Shown in pieces: positions 1 through 11,734 of a DNA stretch of 64,000 nucleotides. Position 1 is the stretch's first letter; each line of letters starts with the position of its first letter. A program made the translations under genes and the position numbers. Source of the DNA: Gonocerus acuteangulatus (Eukaryota; Arthropoda; Insecta; Hemiptera; Coreidae); the NCBI GenBank assembly GCA_946811695.1, contig OX328130.1, forward strand, positions 76,735,599-76,799,598, written 5' to 3'. The notes below the pieces were generated by a model. It did not search any database. It was not told the origin of the DNA and saw only the letters and a list, made by a program, of their open reading frames with translations.

Positions 1-246
1 GTGCAAGGGTTCGGGATATTATTACCTCGGATGGACCATCACCAGGTATAGGGTAAACTCTTTGAGGGACACACGTCACAGATTATTTCTAGTACTTCAA
101 GGTCTGCCATCATAGTCGAAATGAAACGCAAATAAAAATAATATTATGAAATAGATACAGTACGGTAACAGCTGACCTGTTATCCTAGCAACGCATGCTG
201 ACTAGGCGTCCATGCTCTAACCAACTAAAAATACTTCAAAATTTGA

Positions 247-248
<2 letters not shown>

Positions 249-304
<56 letters not shown>
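249..304. repeat. poly(A) tract
   Basis: An uninterrupted run of about 56 A residues. It could be a retroelement tail, but no recognisable retroelement body lies immediately upstream. The first 240 bases hold no coding or repeat feature that I can identify. Confidence 0.9.
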
Positions 305-306
<2 letters not shown>

Positions 307-450
307 TCTCAGGTCAGTGAGTGAGTGGTATTTGACAAATATATTGTAGATTTTATTTATAAAATGTAGTTCTTTCTCAATGTCAATGGTCGACTATATC
401 TTCACTAAATCATAGCAATTTCTAAAAATAATAAATACATTGTAATTTAT

Positions 451-708
451 ATATCGTCGATACAAATGTAAAGTAACGAATATGAAAAAATGCATCTTTC
501 ATTGTCCATCTTTACTAATTTCTGCTGGACTTATGTACGGCAAATTCTTCAATCTGACTTCACTCTATTAAAGGGAAAGTATTCCACTATCAAAAGGTCA
601 AATCTGCCGAATATTTGACTGTCCAAAAAAAAGTTATGAATAAATGCTTTTCCACTCTGAAAAGTGGTGATTTTCATATTCGTTAGTTTGCATTTGTAGC
701 GACGATAT
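451..708. mobile_element. short TIR element D1 (MITE)
   Basis: The ends are inverted copies of each other over roughly 35 bp, both beginning ATATCGTCG and containing AACGAATATG. A second copy (D2) with the same terminal design lies at 55823-56073. No transposase is encoded. The target-site duplication is unclear, so the superfamily is unassigned. From 709 to about 1560 I see only low-complexity tracts (poly-T at 776-790 and near 1210-1230) and no supportable gene. Confidence 0.65.
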
Positions 709-1561
709 GTGTTTGTATATCTTGGGTAAGAAATGTAATTTTGTGGATAATGAAATATTCAAAGGCCTTAAGGATTTTTTTTTTTTTTTTTCATTTGACG
801 ACGGAAATGTTATTTTTTCTCGAAATGCTGATAAAATAGCTTGTCACTTTACGAAATCCGTCTGTCATATTCGGGAATCCAGACGTTTCGCATCTAAAAG
901 AATAAACCCGGCTATTCAGACGGTATAAATGGAACGTCTCGCTTTGACAATAGTGCGGTCTGGACGTGAAAATGTGGTTATAATGGGAGGTGTTTCGTGA
1001 CGGCATAGGATGGAGTCAACGCCCTCCGCGTGTGATGTATGGCGGACATTGGGAGTATGGTTGTATGGTCGTATCAAGAAGAAAAGTCTCATAGATTCAA
1101 TAGTATGAAGAAATCTTGGGCGTGGAAGAACGGCGAAGAAATGGTCGGATCGGATACGGCTGGTTATCCTTTTAGTCACACTCCCCGAAGGGGCCGCTTT
1201 TTATTTTCATAATTTTTTTTTTTTTTTTTTTGTATTCTCCACCCTTCGGCTAACAATAACACTTTTCAATGAGGCCGCATTGTAAAGTAATTCCTCGCCG
1301 AAGAAACTGCTAATGTATTTACCCGTTAATAAAACGGGAAAATGCTTTAGGTGTCGAAATAGACCCCGAAGCACGTGATGATAATAAAGGACTCCCCCCG
1401 ATCTGGGAATAATGGCGCAAAGAAACAGCTGACAGGTAGTATGCAAACAGCTGATATCCATTCAGCCATCTTACAGACAGACAATATACCAAAAGGATTC
1501 CTTCTTAAACAGGGCTGTTCGCCTTATTGTCAGATGGAGGTGTTTCATAACCTTACATTAT

Positions 1562-1735
1562 CATAGCATTATATAGAGTTGAAGAACATCTCTTCAAAAG
1601 CACTCTAGAAACGTTGCTGCATTTGCTATTAGAACTTTCAAATGAAATATAGCTATTGAGGTTGCACCTGTAAGCGATTTTTGAAGAATTTCTTCAAATT
1701 TTCATCGACCCTACCTAGAAGATACCAAAAATGGT
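1562..1735 (-). mobile_element. family-B element, isolated 3' end in reverse orientation
   Basis: The reverse complement carries blocks typical of the ends of complete family-B elements elsewhere in the window: a TCTAGGTAGG-type block, a TTTGAAGAAAT-type block, then GTGCAACCTCAATAGCTA. Only this terminal part is present; the microsatellite and 5' region are missing. Confidence 0.55.
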
Positions 1736-1796
1736 CCCCGTTAAACTTAAACGAGAGCCCTGAGGATCAGATACTACAGAGGTATCTGATTCATCA

Positions 1797-2831
1797 GGAC
1801 ACTTTTTTGTGACACATACAGTCTTCTTTTTCGTACATGGCCTCTGCGCATGGGCGAACACCAGCGGACACTTTTTTGTGACACATACAGTCTTCTTTTT
1901 CATACATGGCCTCTGCGCATGGGCGAACACCAGCGGACACTTTTTTGTGACACATACAGTCTTCTATTTCGTACATGGCCACTGTGCATGGGCGAACGCC
2001 AGCGGACACTTTTGTGTGACACATACAGTCTTCTTTTTCGTACATGGCCACTGTGCATGGGCGAACGCCAGCGGACACTTTTTTGTGACACATACAGTCT
2101 TCTTTTTCGTACATGGCCACTGTGCATGGGCGAACGCCAGCGGACACTTTTTTGTGACACATACAGTCTTCTTTTTCGTACATAGCCACTGCCCATGGGC
2201 GAACGCCAGCGGACACTTTTTTGTGGCACATACAGTCTTCTTTTTCGTACATGGCCTCTGAGCATGGGCGAACGCCAGCGGACACTTTTTTGTGACACAT
2301 ACAGTCTTCTTTTTCGTACATGGCCTCTGAGCATGGGCGAACGCCAGCGGACACTTTTTTGTGGCACATACAGTCTTCTTTTTCGTACATGGCCTCTGAG
2401 CATGGGCGAACGCCAGCGGACACTTTTTTGTGGCACATACAGTCTTCTTTTTCGTACATGGCCACTGCGCATGGGTGAACGCCAGCGGACACTTTTTTGT
2501 GACACATACAGTCTTCTTTTTCGTACATGGCCACTGCGCATGGGCGAACGCCAGCGGACACTTTTTTGTGGCACATACAGTCTTCTTTTTCGTACATGGC
2601 CACTGCGCATGGGCGAACGCCAGCGGACACTTTTTTGTGACACATACAGTCTTCTTTTTCGTACATGGCCTCTGAGCATGGGCGAACGCCAGCGGACACT
2701 TTTTTGTGGCACATACAGTCTTCTTTTTCGTACATGGCCACTGCCCATGGGCGAACGCCAGAGGAAACTTTTTTGTGATACTTTTTTGTACTGTTTTTTT
2801 TTCAGTTTAGTCACAGCCAAAGCATATTTAT
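1797..2831. mobile_element. element E3 with ~14-unit 69-bp tandem array
   Basis: About 14 tandem copies of a 69-bp unit (key words GACACTTTTTTGTG, GTCTTC, TACATGGCC, GGGCGAACGCCAGCG). The unit is 23 codons long, so both strands look open, giving a spurious 315-residue minus-strand reading frame. The right end (GTTTAGTCACAGCC, then AAAGCATATTTAT) matches the right ends of E1 (20085-20245) and E2 (52199-52585). The left end with the matching inverted terminus is missing, so this copy is truncated on the left. No protein function is inferred. Confidence 0.75.
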
Positions 2832-2937
2832 GCTAAAAAAATATATACAGTTGTAGTATGCTGATTTTGGTGCTATATGTCATTCTTAAAAGCTGCGACA
2901 AAGATCACTGATGTAATATAATTAATTGGAATTGGGG

Positions 2938-2942
<5 letters not shown>

Positions 2943-3002
<60 letters not shown>
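2943..3002. repeat. (AT)n microsatellite
   Basis: About 60 bp of alternating AT. The following ~400 bases are A/T-rich or pyrimidine-rich low-complexity DNA with no gene seen. Confidence 0.95.
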
Positions 3003-3005
<3 letters not shown>

Positions 3006-3454
3006 GAAAAATTAAAAAAAAAAAAAGTAAAATGAACATAAGTTATATAAATATTTTCAAAAGTAATAATTTAAAAAAGTAGATAAAGGGAGTAGCTGCG
3101 CTAATTCCGTGATATATGTGGTGATTCTGGGAGGTAATGTATATTGTGATGAAGTTGAAGGTGTGATGTTGTGGTGAGCCTTACTAGCTTCGCTCTCTCA
3201 TTAATCTACCTGTCATGGCGACCACTTCATCAGCTGGCACGTCTTATTCCCGCCTTTTTTCTTGCTCTTTTTTATTTCCCGCTTTTTTTATATATCTCTC
3301 TCTCCTCTGTCGCTTCTTCTCTTTTAATTTATGATTTTCTTTTTACGTTCTCCTTCATCTTGTGCTCGTCCGAGCCGGGTCATTAATTTAAAACAATTTG
3401 TATCCGACGCTTTTTTTATTCGTTCTACAAATTGTTTTGAGCTATCGGTACAAT

Positions 3455-5218
3455 TTGTTGACGGATTTAAGTACCTATGTCATTAAATTGACATCGTTTG
3501 TTGACGGATTTGAGTAGCTATGTCATTAAATTGACATCGTTTGTTGACGGATTTGAGTAGCTATGTCATTAAATTGACATCGTTTGTTGACGGATTTGAG
3601 TAGCTATGTCATTAAATTGACATCGTTTGTTGACGGATTTGAGTAGCTATGTCATTAAATTGACATCGTTTGTTGACGGATTTGAGTAGCTATGTCATTA
3701 AATTGACATCGTTTGTTGACGGATTTGAGTAGCTATGTCATTAAATTGACATCGTTTGTTGACGGATTTGAGTAGCTATGTCATTAAATTGACATCGTTT
3801 GTTGACGGATTTGAGTAGCTATGTCATTAAATTGACATCGTTTGTTGACGGATTTGAGTAGCTATGTCATTAAATTGACATCGTTTGTTGACGGATTTGA
3901 GGAGCTATGTCATTAAATTGGCATAGTTTGTTGACGGATTTGAGTAGCTATGTCATTAAATTGACATCGTTTGTTGACGGATTTGAGTAGCTATGTCATT
4001 AAATTGACATCGTTTGTTGACGGATTTGAGTAGCTATGTCATTAAATTGACATCGTTTGTTGACGGATTTGAGTAGCTATGTCATTAAATTGACATCGTT
4101 TGTTGACGGATTTGAGTAGCTATGTCATTAAATTGGCATAGTTTGTTGACGGATTTGAGTAGCTATGTCATTAAATTGACATCGTTTGTTGACGGATTTG
4201 AGTAGCTATGTCATTAAATTGACATCGTTTGTTGACGGATTTGAGTAGCTATGTCATTAAATTGACATCGTTTGTTGACGGATTTGAGTAGCTATGTCAT
4301 TAAATTGACATCGTTTGTTGACGGATTTGAGTAGCTATGTCATTAAATTGACATCGTTTGTTGACGGATTTGAGTAGCTATGTCATTAAATTGACATCGT
4401 TTGTTGACGGATTTGAGTAGCTATGTCATTAAATTGGCATAGTTTGTTGACGGATTTGAGTAGCTATGTCATTAAATTGACATCGTTTGTTGACGGATTT
4501 GAGTAGCTATGTCATTAAATTGGCATAGTTTGTTGACGGATTTGAGTAGCTATGTCATTAAATTGACATCGTTTGTTGACGGATTTGAGTAGCTATGTCA
4601 TTAAATTGGCATAGTTTGTTGACGGATTTGAGTAGCTATGTCATTAAATTGACATCGTTTGTTGACGGATTTGAGTAGCTATGTCATTAAATTGACATCG
4701 TTTGTTGACGGATTTGAGTAGCTATGTCATTAAATTGACATCGTTTGTTGACGGATTTGAGTAGCTATGTCATTAAATTGACATCGTTTGTTGACGGATT
4801 TGAGTAGCTATGTCATTAAATTGACATCGTTTGTTGACGGATTTGAGTAGCTATGTCATTAAATTGACATCGTTTGTTGACGGATTTGAGTAGCTATGTC
4901 ATTAAATTGGCATAGTTTGTTGACGGATTTGAGTAGCTATGTCATTAAATTGACATCGTTTGTTGACGGATTTGAGTAGCTATGTCATTAAATTGACATC
5001 GTTTGTTGACGGATTTGAGTAGCTATGTCATTAAATTGACATCGTTTGTTGACGGATTTGAGTAGCTATGTCATTAAATTGACATCGTTTGTTGACGGAT
5101 TTGAGTAGCTATGTCATTAAATTGGCATAGTTTGTTGACGGATTTGAGTAGCTATGTCATTAAATTGACATCGTTTGTTGACGGATTTGAGTAGCTATGT
5201 CATTAAATTGACATCGTT
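3455..5218. repeat. 43-bp satellite array (~41 units)
   Basis: A near-perfect tandem array with a period of exactly 43 bp (GTTTGTTGACGGATTTGAG, then TAGCTATGTCATTAAATTG). Two unit types alternate: GACATCG, the majority, and GGCATAG, at about seven positions including 3919, 4133, 4435, 4521 and 4607. Each unit contains ATGTCA and TGACAT separated by TTAAAT, a short hairpin. The high identity implies recent expansion or homogenisation. Confidence 0.95.
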
Positions 5219-5261
5219 TTAATTTAGGCGGCTCTAAATTATCTGTAATACAGTTACGAAT

Positions 5262-5690
5262 ATTTGAGTGGCTTAATATCAAAGACGGACACCTGTGATT
5301 TTCTAAATGTTGAGAAAATCACCTTTTATGCTATGCAAGTTATGGTGAATATTTGTTTGAAAAGATTTATTTCATAATTAGGCTTATATGTTTGAAATTG
5401 ATATTGTTCTGTTTCTGATATCAATACCACTCAACAAATTAGTGAAAATTACCTTTGAACCCATTGGGTGATTGGTAGGTGTTCATTTATGAAAAAAACC
5501 ACCACAGCAGGAGTCCGTTTTTGAAACAAAGCATCTACTTTGAACCCAGAAATTACATGTTTACGCCCGTTTTTTACAGAAACTAATTTCATGATTGAAA
5601 AGAGCAGATAAAAACCTATAGGAATCCACTACTTACTCGATTTCGATTTTTTCACAAATGTCCGTCTTTGATATTAAGCCACAAATATAA
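5262..5690. mobile_element. TIR element with GTGGCTTAATATC ends
   Basis: Inverted termini of about 30 bp share GTGGCTTAATATC followed by AAAGACGGACA, at about 5268-5297 and 5652-5682. The ~400-bp interior has no long ORF. It resembles a non-autonomous DNA transposon. The flanks are AT-rich and the TSD is ambiguous, so no superfamily is given. Confidence 0.6.
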
Positions 5691-5824
5691 ATGATTTTGT
5701 CTTGATACCTCAAACGAAATTATTTAATTTCCGTTAGGGTAGTTAATAATTGATTCTTTCATTATTGTCGATATCTAGAAAATCAAACGTTTCTCTTGAA
5801 GAGAAATAATGAAGATCATGAGGT

Positions 5825-5900
5825 GTCTCCCGTGGTCTAGTGGCTAATGCCTTAGATTCTCATGCGGGAGATGGTGGGTTCGAGTCCCACCGGCGCACAG
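5825..5900 (+). mobile_element. tRNA-like SINE head (family G, tRNA-Glu-like)
   Basis: Contains an A-box-like GTGGTCTAGTGGCTAATGC and a B-box GGTTCGAGTCC. The T arm is perfect (GTGGG, TTCGAGT, CCCAC). The two acceptor strands do not pair, so this is a tRNA-derived pol III promoter module and not a working tRNA gene. Relatives lie at 20339-20416 (+), 23815-23887 (-) and about 19940-20025 (-). Confidence 0.65.
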
Positions 5901-6593
5901 TGGGGCCAAACGACATTTCGCGTTTTAAAAAAGGCTACAGCCTCCAAATCTTAACCGATTTCAATGATTTTTTTTTTCTAAATGAAAGCTAATTAAATTT
6001 AGAACAACTTTGTCTGGCCAGATTTTTGATTTTTGTTTTCCCTGTTTATGAAATTGCGCGTAAATAATTCACGAAATTTTACAATTGAACAAAAAACAAT
6101 ATATTTTTTTTTTCACCTTATCGTTGAAATTATACATTCAAATCCTGATTATACTTGGAAAAATCAGACTGATATCTTCTGAACGTAAATTTATCATAAT
6201 TCAACCAAGAGATTAATTGAAATAATATGATTTAAAAATAGATTTTGACTTTTTCCCAAGTCTAATCAGGATTTAAATGTTTAATTTCAACGATATCAGT
6301 GCTGATATTAAGTTAGATGAGAAATAAAATATTATTTTATCTTCAATTGTAAACGTTCGTGAATTATTTACAGGTAATTTCATAAACAAAGGAAACAAAT
6401 ATCAAAAATCTGGCCAGACAAAGTTGTTCTAAATGTTATTAGCTTTCATTTATAAAAGAAAGAAAAAAAAAAGAAAAAAAAAGAAAAAAGAAAAAGAAAA
6501 AAGAAAAAAAAAAAGAAAAGTGCAATGAAATCGGTTAAGATTTAGAGACTGTAGCCTTTTTTGAGACACGAAATGTCGTTTGGACCCACTGTG
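5896..6593. mobile_element. foldback element with CACAGTGG termini (Transib-like, non-autonomous)
   Basis: Two long inverted arms begin CACAGTGGGGCCAAACGACA on the left and CACAGTGGGTCCAAACGACA on the right. The inverted similarity extends for a few hundred bases, including AATCTTAACCGATTTCA and GTCTGGCCAGATTTTTGAT. Flanking pentamers are CGGCG (5891-5895) and CGGCT (6594-6598), a one-mismatch GC-rich 5-bp TSD. CACWRTG ends with a 5-bp TSD are typical of Transib and related elements. The element begins directly at the end of a tRNA-like module. A (AAAAG)n-rich tract occupies 6460-6518. Confidence 0.5.
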
Positions 6594-7980
6594 CGGCTGC
6601 AGGTGGGTCCAAACGACAAAAAAAACCTAAAATGGATTTTTAAATATAAACCTAAAAAGACCTATTATGCCTGTCGCAAAAACCTAATCCGATGGATATT
6701 TTATCCTAGAAATCCGGTCCCTACTGATAACATAAATAGGTAAGAGAGAACAGAGCGAAGAGGGAGGTGAGACTAGGAAGAATGGAGGGAGAGAGTGAGA
6801 AGAGGGGAGGGAGCTGAGTGAGGCCTTTTCTAATTTCCTGTGACGTGTGATTCAATGATGTTTCAATCCCGAAGACGTCACGGGTTGATTGATGTATCAG
6901 CCTGTACGTCATCAACCATCTTCTCTATATCCATCATCGCCCTTTCCTCTCTCTATGGAAATCCTTCTCCTCCTCTCCTCCTTACTCGGGAAATAATATA
7001 CCGACAAAATAGAATGGATTTTCTATCTTCCCTCGCAGCAGAGAAAACCCGGGGAAAATATTTCACCAAGATGCTGGTATTATTTAATCCCTCAACTCAA
7101 TGAATCCATTAGGTACCATTGGCGTTGAAATTAAATACTACCTTATTTCGGCACGCAGGTGGTGCGTACATTATGTACTTTCCCCATGAATGTACGTGGT
7201 TAGTTAATGCCACTTTTGTAAATGAAAGTACCTAAGATAACTAACAGAATATAATAAATATGTTACTTATTTTTTATGAAGTTCAGTGACCACGAAACGC
7301 CAAATTTGTGCGTTATAGGGTTCCCCAGGAGCCCCGGACTCGCCTGGCGCGTCCATCTAGGACTTCTCCAGGAGCATCCAAAGGAGTGGTTGTGTTTAAA
7401 TTGTAATTAACATAAAAGCTACATTTACAATCCCGACAGCCCTGAAGAGCTGCGGTCGTGAACGTTTTGCCAGTATGGTCAAAAATTATAAAAGAAATGT
7501 GACATGTGATGTTGTTTTCATATTAAGATAGGACGTACAAACTATCAAGGATTCACAGGTTTGCGACAAGTTTTCAATGAAATTTGAAAAATTCACGACA
7601 ATTTAATCAACGTCCATGACATCAGCCACCTCATTTTCACCTTCATCCAAGATAACGTTTACCTCGTTTAATGTACTCTTGGTCCGAAGGTTGCAGCTAA
7701 TTTCGGTTTGCGGTCATTCTTTACATGTTCAGGAAGTTCCTAAGCTCAAAACTTAAAGTGCACATGGAAGCAAAACAGGTGTATGTCAAAACCAGACACT
7801 TGATAATTCATGTATTTTTCATTACGCACTTTCACATTTGTTTCTTTTCGCGCTCTTTACATTAAGGAAAAATTGCTCCAGTCACCACTGGTCGGAAATT
7901 AATTAATAAAATAATTGTAAGATATTTGTTATTCACACAATTTTTGTTAATATAACTATGATCATCTAAGAAATGCCTTT
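6594..7980. other. unassigned intergenic DNA
   Basis: A partial repeat of the preceding terminus (GTGGGTCCAAACGACA) starts near 6604. After that I see only short unconvincing reading frames and purine-rich low-complexity sequence at 6740-6830. No gene or complete repeat is identified. Confidence 0.5.
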
Positions 7981-7989
7981 CTCGGTGTG

Positions 7990-9000
7990 TTATAAGCACT
8001 CGGTATTTAAGGCCGACATGGCGGGGTAAAATACTTTGAAAATTTGGGGTTTAAGGGCTTTTTGACGATACTGGACCACTCTGTGTCGTTACTTAAGCCC
8101 TACCTCAAAGACGTCTCGTAAGCTTTATCCTAACACTTGCTCTTAAGCCCTACCCTGAAGCACATGTTACACCCCATCCAAAAGCCCACCCACCAATCTA
8201 AGCCCTTCCCAAACAATACCCCTCATATCCTATCCCAGCTTGGACTCACAAACCCAAAACCCGCAACCCAAAGCCAGCAAGCCCTTAAATCCTAAACATC
8301 CAGAACCATCCCTATACAATTTGGGGTTTAAGGGCTTTTTGATGATACTGGACCACTGTGTTGTTCTTTAGACCTTACCTAAAGACCTTAAGCCCTTCCC
8401 TGAAGCACATGTTGCACCCTATCCCAAAGCGTACCCGTCAATCTAAACCCTACTACAACAATACCCCTCATATCCTATCCCAGCTTGGAATCACAAACCC
8501 AAAGCCAGCCAGCCGTTAAATCCTAAACATCCAGAACCATCCCTATACAATTTGGAGTTTAAGGGCTTTTTGATGATACTGGACCACTGTGTTGTTCCTT
8601 AGACCTTACCTAAGACCTTAAGCCCTCCCTGAAGCACATGTTACACCCTATCCAAAAGCCCATCCGTCAATCTAAGCCCTTCTCCAACAATACCCCTCAT
8701 ATCCTATCCCAGCTTGGACTCACAAACCCAAAGCCAGCCAGCCCTTAAATCCTAAACATCCAGAACCATCCCTATACAATTTTGGGGTTTAAGGGCTTTT
8801 TGATGATAATGGACCACTGTGTTGTTCCTTAGACCTTACCTAAGACCTTAAGCCCTCCCCTGAAGCACATGTTACACCCTATCCAAAAGCCCACCCGTCA
8901 ATCTAAACCCTTCTCCAACAACAACCCTCATATCCTATCCGAACCTGGATTCACAAATCCAAAACCCGCCACCCAAACCCCCCAAACACCAAACATCCGT
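7990..9000. repeat. ~230-bp imperfect tandem repeat (about 4 copies)
   Basis: Repeated blocks start near 8040, 8316, 8549 and 8777 with TTTGGGGTTTAAGGGCTTTT and continue through GGACCACTGTGTTGTTC, AAGCACATGTTACACCC and CCAGCTTGG. Copies differ by small indels. No coding potential is conserved across copies. Confidence 0.85.
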
Positions 9001-9552
9001 ATACCAAAACGGCTATTAAATTGTGTCTTACCTCCAGCCCAACTAAGAAATGATATAACGCCATGAGCGTATCCTCCTCATATGCATAACGAACGGGATA
9101 AATTACAACGTCACCGCATGTAAATAAATAGCCTAACAAAACTAATTAGCCATGACATTCTGTTATCTGATTGAAAATCGACGGAGTTTGAAAGTTGTCA
9201 TGGATTTGACAGACAGTTTGACTGACCGAACGCCGTGAATGACAACACTTGCCGATGAGTGATGATTTACAAACTTGTCAATCCGAATAAAAAATAAACT
9301 TTTGACCAGTTATGATGATTGACAGTCAAGATACTGACAGAAACTCTTGACTAATTGTCCGACTAATTTCACTCGCTTAAAATCTACATTTGTAATTGGC
9401 GGGAGTTTTGACAGCTCTACCTTTCCAAACAAACCCTTATTTACGAAGCTTTAGTAAATATTGTTTTGTTGAACAATATTATTATTAAAATAAGTGTTCG
9501 TTGTAAATACTCAATAATTTGACACATTTTTGGCGATTCAACCAATAGAGAG

Positions 9553-9614
<62 letters not shown>
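9553..9614. repeat. (AT)n microsatellite
   Basis: About 60 bp of alternating AT, a few tens of bases upstream of the partial family-A element. Confidence 0.95.
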
Positions 9615-9622
<8 letters not shown>

Positions 9623-9691
9623 GTCTCAGTTAATACAATAGCGAAACAAATCTGAAAGTGTACCCAGCATTCCTGAATAATTCGTTTAAAG

Positions 9692-10080
9692 AAAAAAGTC
9701 CGACTCTCAGGAACTGCGTCGTCTTAGCGTGGTTCCTTTTTCAAAGAGAAGGAAGATTTAAGCCGCCACAACAGGAAACCATCCTAAGCGGAAATTACTT
9801 CGTCCTGTGTCACAAGGTTTGTTCTTGGTGACACTATAATACCGATTCACATTCTCTTGCCTATTTTTACTAAAATACTCATTTTACTGTTAAATGCAAT
9901 GAAAAAACAATATTAAAACGATAAGTAAACAGATACAAAATGCCGTTCAAAAAAGCAAAACTAACAATTTCGAAGTTTCAAGTAATTATTTCTTCGATTG
10001 AAATCGCCCAATCCAAAGCTACATTAGAACCTTTTTTTGAAGAACATTTAGAAAGCTTTTAGAATGATTACAAAAGTTAA
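9692..10080 (+). mobile_element. family-A element, 5' part only (A5)
   Basis: Begins AAAAAAGTCCGACTCTCAGG and contains CGTCTTAGCGTGGTTCC, the terminal design of family A. It continues into the interior block GATTGAAATCGCCC, also seen near 18230 and 39360. No matching 3' hairpin end was found before the 111-bp array, so the copy appears truncated. Confidence 0.5.
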
Positions 10081-10430
10081 CGAATTTTAACTTTTTGGGA
10101 GTAACATGGAAGTGAATCACCATTTTGGTGGTCTTCGGTTGTGCTGAATTTGCTCTGTCTACAGACATTTTTGTTGACCTTCTGGTTTCTGTAATTTTTA
10201 ATGCTTTTTAGGGTGGAGAATACGAATATGATGTTGGATTTCTGACAACTTGGTTCGTTTTTGTAAAAAATATACTTTGAACATTTTTCACAACATTAAA
10301 TGATTTTTTTTTACAAAATATGAAATTCATAGGAAAAATCAAATTGTGAATTTAGGTTCTCCGCTAAATTTCCTTTATGAAACAGCTATTAGAATTTTCA
10401 AAACTACGAAAATAAGTTTGTAAAATAATA

Positions 10431-11545
10431 GTACCCTGTACAGGAGAAACAGGCTGATTCTCCGCCTACAGTAGGGCCCAGCTTCATCTATCTTAATCCT
10501 AAATTAGCTATACTCCACATTCCATCCAAAATAAGGCAATAGTATCCTGTACGGGAGAAACAGGCTGATTCTCCGCCTACAGTAGGGCCCAGCTTCATCT
10601 ATCTTAATCCTAAATTAGCTATACTCCACATTCCATCCAAAATAAGGCAATAGTATCCTGTACGGGAGAAACAGGCTGATTCTCCGCCTACAGTAGGGCC
10701 CAGCTTCATCTATCTTAATCCTAAATTAGCTATACTCCACATTCCATCCAAAATAAGGCAATAGTATCCTGTACGGGAGATACAGGCCGATTCTCCGCCT
10801 ACAGTAGGGCCCAGCTTCATCTTTCTTAATCCTAAATTAGCTATACTCCACATTCCATCCAAAATAAGGCAATAGTATCCTGTACAGGAGAAACAGGCCG
10901 ATTCTCCGCCTACAGTAGGGCCCAGCTTCATCTTTCTTAATCCTAAATTAGCTATACTCCACATTCCATCCAAAATAAGGCAATAGTATCCTGTACGGGA
11001 GATACAGGCTGATTTTCCACCTACAGTAGGGCCCAGCTTCATCTTTCTTAATCCTAAATTAGCTATACTCCACATTCCATCCAAAATAAGGCAATAGTAT
11101 CCTGTACGGGAGATACAGGCTGATTTTCCACCTACAGTAGGGCCCAGCTTCATCTATCTTAATCCTAAATTAGCTATACTCCACATTCCATCCAAAATAA
11201 GGCAATAGTATCCTGTACGGGAGATACAGGCCGATTCTCCGCCTACAGTAGGGCCCAGCTTCATCTTTCTTAATCCTAAATTAGCTATACTCCACATTCC
11301 ATCCAAAATAAGGCAATAGTATCCTGTACAGGAGAAACAGGCCGATTCTCCGCCTACAGTAGGGCCCAGCTTCATCTTTCTTAATCCTAAATTAGCTATA
11401 CTCCACATTCCATCCAAAATAAGGCAATAGTATCCTGTACGGGAGATACAGGCTGATTTTCCACCTACAGTAGGGCCCAGCTTCATCTTTCTTAATCATA
11501 AATTAGCTATACTCCACATTCAATCCAAAATAAGGCAATAGTATT
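10431..11545. repeat. 111-bp tandem array (~10 units)
   Basis: The period is 111 bp (37 codons), with key words CTGTACGGGAGA, CCTACAGTAGGGCCCAGC, TAAATTAGCTATACTCC and AAAATAAGGCAATAG. Open minus-strand frames follow from the period being a multiple of three and are not evidence of a gene. Diagnostic variants (TACAGGCCGA at 10781 and 11225) recur 444 bp apart, exactly four units, so a four-unit block has been duplicated. Confidence 0.95.
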
Positions 11546-11734
11546 TTGTTGTCTTAATTCTTATAATGTTAAATTATTAACTCTGCAAATTATTGAAAGT
11601 CATAAAGAATGTAGTATTTTGCAGAGTTTAGGTAGTTGGGGGTGAACAGAAAGGTGCTATGCTTTTAAAATGTAATATGTTAATATTTATTTAATATGTA
11701 ATGTTGTATATACAGTTCTGTATGAGCGAAATAG

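Noticed and set aside
180..235. A tRNA-like A box on the minus strand (AGTTGGTTAGAGCATGG)
   Set aside because: It resembles a tRNA D-arm region, but no B box or acceptor stem could be found at the expected distance.
1794..2741. A cysteine-rich 23-residue repeat protein
   Set aside because: An artefact of the 69-bp minisatellite. Several frames on both strands are open, and E1 and E2 show that the unit is non-coding transposon interior.
5825..5900. A functional tRNA-Glu gene
   Set aside because: The A and B boxes and T arm are good, but the acceptor strands do not pair and other copies are degraded, so it is a SINE-type module.
10710..11486. A 37-residue repeat protein on the minus strand
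   Set aside because: An artefact of the 111-bp array (37 codons), broken by stops in some units.
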